This document shows positions 59,601 through 64,000 of a stretch of DNA of 64,000 nt, piece after piece. A program made the position numbers and the translations under genes. A model generated the notes under the pieces. The model was given only the letters and a program-made list of their open reading frames with translations, was not told the DNA's origin and did no database searches. The stretch's first letter is position 1, and each line of letters opens with the position of its first letter. Location of the stretch: the NCBI GenBank assembly GCA_022695795.1, contig MU404182.1, forward strand, positions 1 through 64,000. The letters are read 5' to 3'. This DNA is from Biscogniauxia marginata. Lineage: Eukaryota > Ascomycota > Sordariomycetes > Xylariales > Xylariaceae.

Positions 59601-60500
59601 GCTCGATATAGCCCGCTCCCCCCTTGGCGGGGGGAGGGGAGGGGAGCTCCATCGGGAGATGACAAGCGAGGTGTGATGTTGGATCAGACTGAGGTAGCTT
59701 CTCTTGGTCACCTACCTATAGGGCTGAAGAGCTGTCGAAAAAGGTCTCCAACGTTTTTTTTCCCCTTCCCTCCCCCCAAGGTCGGTTCTGCAGGTTACCC
59801 CTTTTGGCGACCTCGGAACCCTTCGCGGAAACATGTGCAGATCCACGAGGTCCACGTGAGGACCAAGCTGGGCTTCTAATCGCTGCATTTGGCTGATGCA
59901 GCACGACGATTCACGCATTAGGGTCTTCGACCTATAATTTTTTATTTATCACTATTATGATTCGCGTCTTACGAGGGATCACGACGACGCACATGAGCAC
60001 GGCAGCAGCCCTCTCCATTAGTCGTCGTTGCTGCCGTCCGTACCAGGAATGTATGTAGGTCGCGAATCAGGAGTCCGTCCCACGCTGCAGGGTTCAGTTC
60101 GTCGAGAGGAAGTACCGATACTCAATGCTACCCAGACTTGCTAGAGTCAGACAGACTATGCTGTTTTACATAAGCGGTGCTGATTCTACCTCCCCGACCG
60201 GAATATCACTTATTTCTCTTACTCCAACGTCAAAGAGGAAACCTGCAGCGAAGCGTGCAAGGGGGGACCGCATTTCTTGGGACGGGATTGCGCAAAATAA
60301 AATTATAAAAGTTACCAGGGAAAAGGTGACTGGTCAGTTCACCGCGTGTCGTTCAAGCTCCTGGAGACCCCGGGGGGCATGGAGGCTGACTGAATATGCT
60401 GCAGGCAGGCCCTGACGGACAAGGCTCAAACCCCTGAACCTTGTTGAGGTTGTTCGTCAGTGCGTCTGGATGGGCACAGGGGGCGGTTCCTGTTACTGCT
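56601..60500. other. Gene-poor region, low-complexity part
   Basis: No supported gene. Rich in C/T and G/A tracts, CA/TG and GTAT microsatellites (about 57,961-58,020), A runs (58,373-58,396) and GGCG repeats (59,387-59,401). An 18-base ATG-plus-donor candidate on the minus strand is at 58,880-58,897. Confidence 0.5.
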
Positions 60501-63500
60501 CGTCATAATCTCATTACAATGACATCTGCTGAGCATTGTCAATCATAATCGGCAAGCAGAAAAGATATGTAGGTTAGAGCGGAGCTGCTGCCCTTGCCCC
60601 CTTACGCAGCAGCCATGCGGGCTACTTTGAGGAGTCGGGTCCATTTCGGGACGTCTTTTGACAAGCGATGACTCGTTAGGTGGTACAAGCAGAATTCCAC
60701 TGCAGCATAAGTGAGGCTGGCCCGAGGTGAGGATTGGTCGGGCTTGCCGATTAACCTGTGCCCGCCTAATAGCTATCGCCCCGTGCTTTCTTGGGTATAA
60801 TCTGGCTGTGACGAACAGACTATAGCTTACACAAAAACACGCACATATACACACATATACATCCACATGGAGCCGACCTCGGCTAGGTTGCATGGTTCAT
60901 GTATGTGCTATGAAAAAGGCTCCAAAGTTGATCTCGAAAGCTTGATCCAGCCCAACGGATCTTCATCCGGGTCCCGGTACCTATTATCGCGAATTCAGGG
61001 GGAGGGAAAGGGGGGGGAAGGGGGGCCGGAAAACACGGGGATTGTTACCATTCCCTCGGATACAATGGGCAGCTGTCAACGGGCCTATCCGTGTACTCGG
61101 GCTCGGCACGATGCACGCCATGCTGAAAAGGCCCGGATGTCATTTCTGATGGGCTGGGCGATGGCGCTTTCCCTCCCTGTGTATGGTGGTGGTGTATGTA
61201 GATGGCTTACAGGAAATGTGACAGATCACCAGGGCCGACGGGTAGAGGACAGAGGGCTCAGTCATATCCAGGACAAGGCAAAACCCACTAGGGTTGACCC
61301 CCTCCCCTGGCCCCAAGGAGACCCGTAGCTACTGACCAATCCGTTCGTTGTGTATCCCAGATGGGCTGGGAGGCTTGCCCCTCATGGGCTCTGTTCCTAC
61401 ATATCAGTCTCAGCCCCTGGGGGGTGGTGATGGGGGCATGAAGCAGGCAGGTGGGCAGCACAAATGCACGCACTTCAAATACGGGTCTCCTGCCCATTCT
61501 TTTTGCTTCTGCAGTCATGGTGACACGAGAATGCTGGAGGGGCAGGTCATGCTACAGAGGACAAAGGGAGCAATGATGGCCCGTCCATCGGCTCCGATTC
61601 TGGTAGTCTCTGCAGAGCTTTGTTGCACAGTGAAACATGGGAAATGGGATCTGTCTCCCTAGGTGAGATTATGCGTAGTAGGGCCGCAACAGGAGTTGCC
61701 TTGCAGGATAGGCGGCGGTGCTGGTTGTTGCTGATGGGTTGGTGGTGGTGGTGGTGGTGGTGGGCGCTCCACCCGCGAAGCCTTTTCGGATCGCGATACA
61801 TCTGCAGCAGTTCAGCTCACAGCCGGCTTGCATTTGACAGCTCTGTGGGGTAGCATGCGTAGATGACTGAGGGCGTCTCCCTGTCATGGTCACCTTCCCC
61901 TCGAGGATGGCTTGCATTGGGCAGCCTTTCTGTCATGCAGTTTGCTGCGCGCGCATCAGGGGCCCTCATGGCATCACCTGGATTTATTGTTTCGAAACAG
62001 GTTCAGCATCGATTCCCGCTGTTGACGGAGTGAGCTGGCTCTTGTTTGTAGATAAGGTCGAAGCTTGATTGTCTTACATACAGATAGAGTTAGATATCAG
62101 ATGATGTGGTACCATTTATTCCTATAGTGTTTGTGGGATGCTTCGATCTGTTTAGGTGTATGACGCGGCGGCAGCAGCAGAGAAGCTGAGTAAATGTTTT
62201 TCACTACTGTCTTTTGATCATGATTCTACTATATATAACTCTGGGAGCTTCTTCTCAAGCTCAGCCATCTATACAGCCACAGCAGAAGCCGGAGAAGCCA
62301 CTCCGTGCCACTGAGGATAAAGGTTTACGAGGCAGAGCAGAGAGAAGCTTGCCGCACAAGCCCGATGGATCCGACGGCATGGTAAGGGACCCATATTTCG
62401 TGTTATGTGGAGTGAGAGATCTGCTGGGATGTTGTAACCGTGGAAATCATGTCCAGACCCTGGAAGCTTTCTAGAAAGCGCAATGTAGGTATTGTATCGG
62501 TGGGAGCTGATTCTGTTCCCTCGGCTACATGCAGCTATACGCCTCATCCAATCGCCTCCTAGCGCCAAAATCGCTTAGGAGCTGCGGCAGCATCACTATC
62601 TGTCCTAATCACGCTGACCTATGCAATGATGATTATGACTGTCATCAGGTAAGCCTCCTCCGTACGTATAGACCATAGGCTGGCCCGCCAAGCTTCTTGT
62701 GCCAACTTCTCGCATGATTTTTTTTTCGAGATAAGATTACACAGGGCGAGCTTCACGGAGCAAAAAGTTAGACCGCACACTTTTTTTTTAAGGTAACCAG
62801 GCGGACTAGTTTTACCACCCAGGGAAGAGGACAGATACCATGTGATGTCGAGTTCCTGCGAAGAATCTCACCATGTGGGGTTACTCGAGTGAGTTGTCTG
62901 GCTTCCCAAGAAAGTAGACTACGCTACTGTACAGGACTTGTATAGTAGCCCGTCGAAATCTTGGAATAGGAATATCTTTAGATTTCTAAGGAAGAAAAAA
63001 ATTTTTGTTACTAAAGTTGTAATTGTGGAGTGTTATGGGCTGACTGGGGGTATTTCGCTCCGGGCTGTCGGCATCCTAGTTAAGGTAGCGTAGATGCAGA
63101 ATGCCATGGTCCTAGGATAAAAATCCGATGAGATTAAGATGGCGATCTCCTTTTTTTTTTTTTTTTTTCTCCTTGGCCTTGTTGTTCTAGCCAAGGGGGG
63201 CTCGGGCGATAGATGGAAGATGGATAGGCTGACAGCATTGTGAACTATACTTCGTACATCACCTTCTCGTATGATTTCGGCAGCCTGTAATTAAACGGCA
63301 GCACCAACGAGCAAGATGTCACCCCTTTCTTGATACGCTAGAAAGTAGGAATTTAAATTCAAGACCGAAAAGTCTAGGAAGACCCTGACAGCCTGACCCT
63401 GGTTGACTTTTTTTTTCTTTTTTTAAATTTCTTTTATTTTAGTCTTTCTCGGTGGCCGCCCCCAACCTTGTCGGACCCAATGCCTGCGTGCAAAATGATG

Positions 63501-64000
63501 TGCATATTGTCAATGCGTCGTTGGGAACAAACAGTCGGGGGGGGGGGGGGGGGGGTGACAGCCAGGGGGGTCCCGGACCGGCTACGTGGGCTCGCGTGGT
63601 TCTTCGTCATCGTTTCAAGGACGCCACGAAGCCAGTCCGTCGGGAAGATAAAAAGCAAAGTCCGCCCCGGATATATTATATTGTACAGTGTCTATGTTTA
63701 TAGGAACACACCCCCTCCCCATGTATTCACAAACGGATCTGGGAGGTTTGGAATCGATGAAGTAATCTATTCACTAGGTATATGGCGAGCTTTTTCAAAG
63801 TGAAGATGAAAAGATGAGAGTGAGGGGGGAGGGAGACATGGATGCACGTGGCGGGCAGGGCGGCGGAGCTAGGATCCTTAGACCCATGGCTGGATTTCTG
63901 TAGCTTGAAGTCTTTTTTTTTTCTCTCACTGTGTTTTCAATGTTATATGTAGCTGTTACCTAACGGGTATAGTGGTCTAGGTGTGGATATGAGGCCTAGA
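60501..64000. other. Gene-poor region, right end
   Basis: No supported gene. Open frames such as 60,867-61,328 (153 codons, ATG start) lack any recognised domain. It holds a G-quadruplex-type tract (60,998-61,025), a GGT repeat (61,740-61,762), T runs (about 63,151-63,168) and a G run (63,538-63,555). Confidence 0.5.
60998..61025 (+). other. G-quadruplex-type tract
   Basis: Five G, A, three G, three A, eight G, two A, then six or more G: four G runs of three or more with loops of one to three bases. Confidence 0.7.

Noticed and set aside
60867..61328. 153-codon plus-strand frame with ATG
   Set aside because: Crosses the G-rich tract (Gly-rich reading) and has no recognised domain or splice signals; kept only as a possibility.
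62220..62474. Small secreted-peptide-like frame (MILLYITLGASSQA...)
   Set aside because: The hydrophobic start is short, and the rest shows no cysteine pattern or homology I can recognise.

Overview
The window looks like nuclear DNA of a filamentous ascomycete (Pezizomycotina, probably Sordariomycetes; the class is inferred from overall flavour and no marker was tested). The signs are genes with one to four short introns (mostly 50-140 nt), fungal-only families (GH7 endoglucanase, Pfa3-type palmitoyltransferase, AIM6-type phosphodiesterase, CVNH lectins), and an AT-rich block of transposable elements in which nearly all damage is C-to-T / G-to-A, as expected from repeat-induced point mutation (RIP).

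Left arm (1-9.6 kb): a 115-base C-rich tract, then three minus-strand genes: a Ras-association/PH scaffold (226-3290), a MAT2B/RmlD-type NAD(P)-binding reductase (4764-5919) and an AIM6-type PLC-like phosphodiesterase (6443-7706). A plus-strand gene for a Lys/Glu-rich conserved protein of unknown function follows (8552-9569).

Transposon block (9,989-27,996): two full-length Ty3/Gypsy chromoviruses lie in the same orientation (gag-pol on the minus strand). Element 1 (9,989-17,463) has 404-bp LTRs and a perfect GGGTG target duplication. Element 2 (18,347-27,996) has LTRs of about 392 bp and a perfect ATTAT duplication. Element 2 carries two nested insertions: a 350-bp solo LTR with its own GATAT duplication, and a 1.9-kb Fot1/Pogo-like DNA transposon with TA duplication and terminal inverted repeats. 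Both Gypsy elements carry a degraded second reading frame on the opposite strand between pol and the 3' LTR; it resembles a zinc-binding plus coiled-coil protein. An assembly gap of about 98 N sits beside a 20-bp tandem array in the gag of element 2.

Right arm, gene-bearing (28.4-50.6 kb): the large B-block-binding subunit of TFIIIC (28,367-34,901), a convergent tail-anchored UBC6/UBE2J-like E2 enzyme (35,757-36,814), a C2H2 zinc-finger protein (38,824-40,197), a secreted GH7 endoglucanase (41,359-42,860), a Pfa3-like DHHC palmitoyltransferase (43,994-45,685), some broken coding remnants, and a five-exon gene for a protein with two tandem CVNH lectin domains and a C-terminal glycine-zipper region (49,065-50,550).

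Right end (50.6-64 kb): about 13.4 kb with no gene that can be supported. It holds microsatellites, homopolymer runs, a G-quadruplex-type tract and a few isolated splice-site-like signals. The genes are mostly unrelated housekeeping functions and do not form a cluster. The most unusual items are the antisense frame in the retroelements, the CVNH/glycine-zipper architecture, the precisely datable nesting of transposons, and two apparent GC-AG introns in neighbouring genes.
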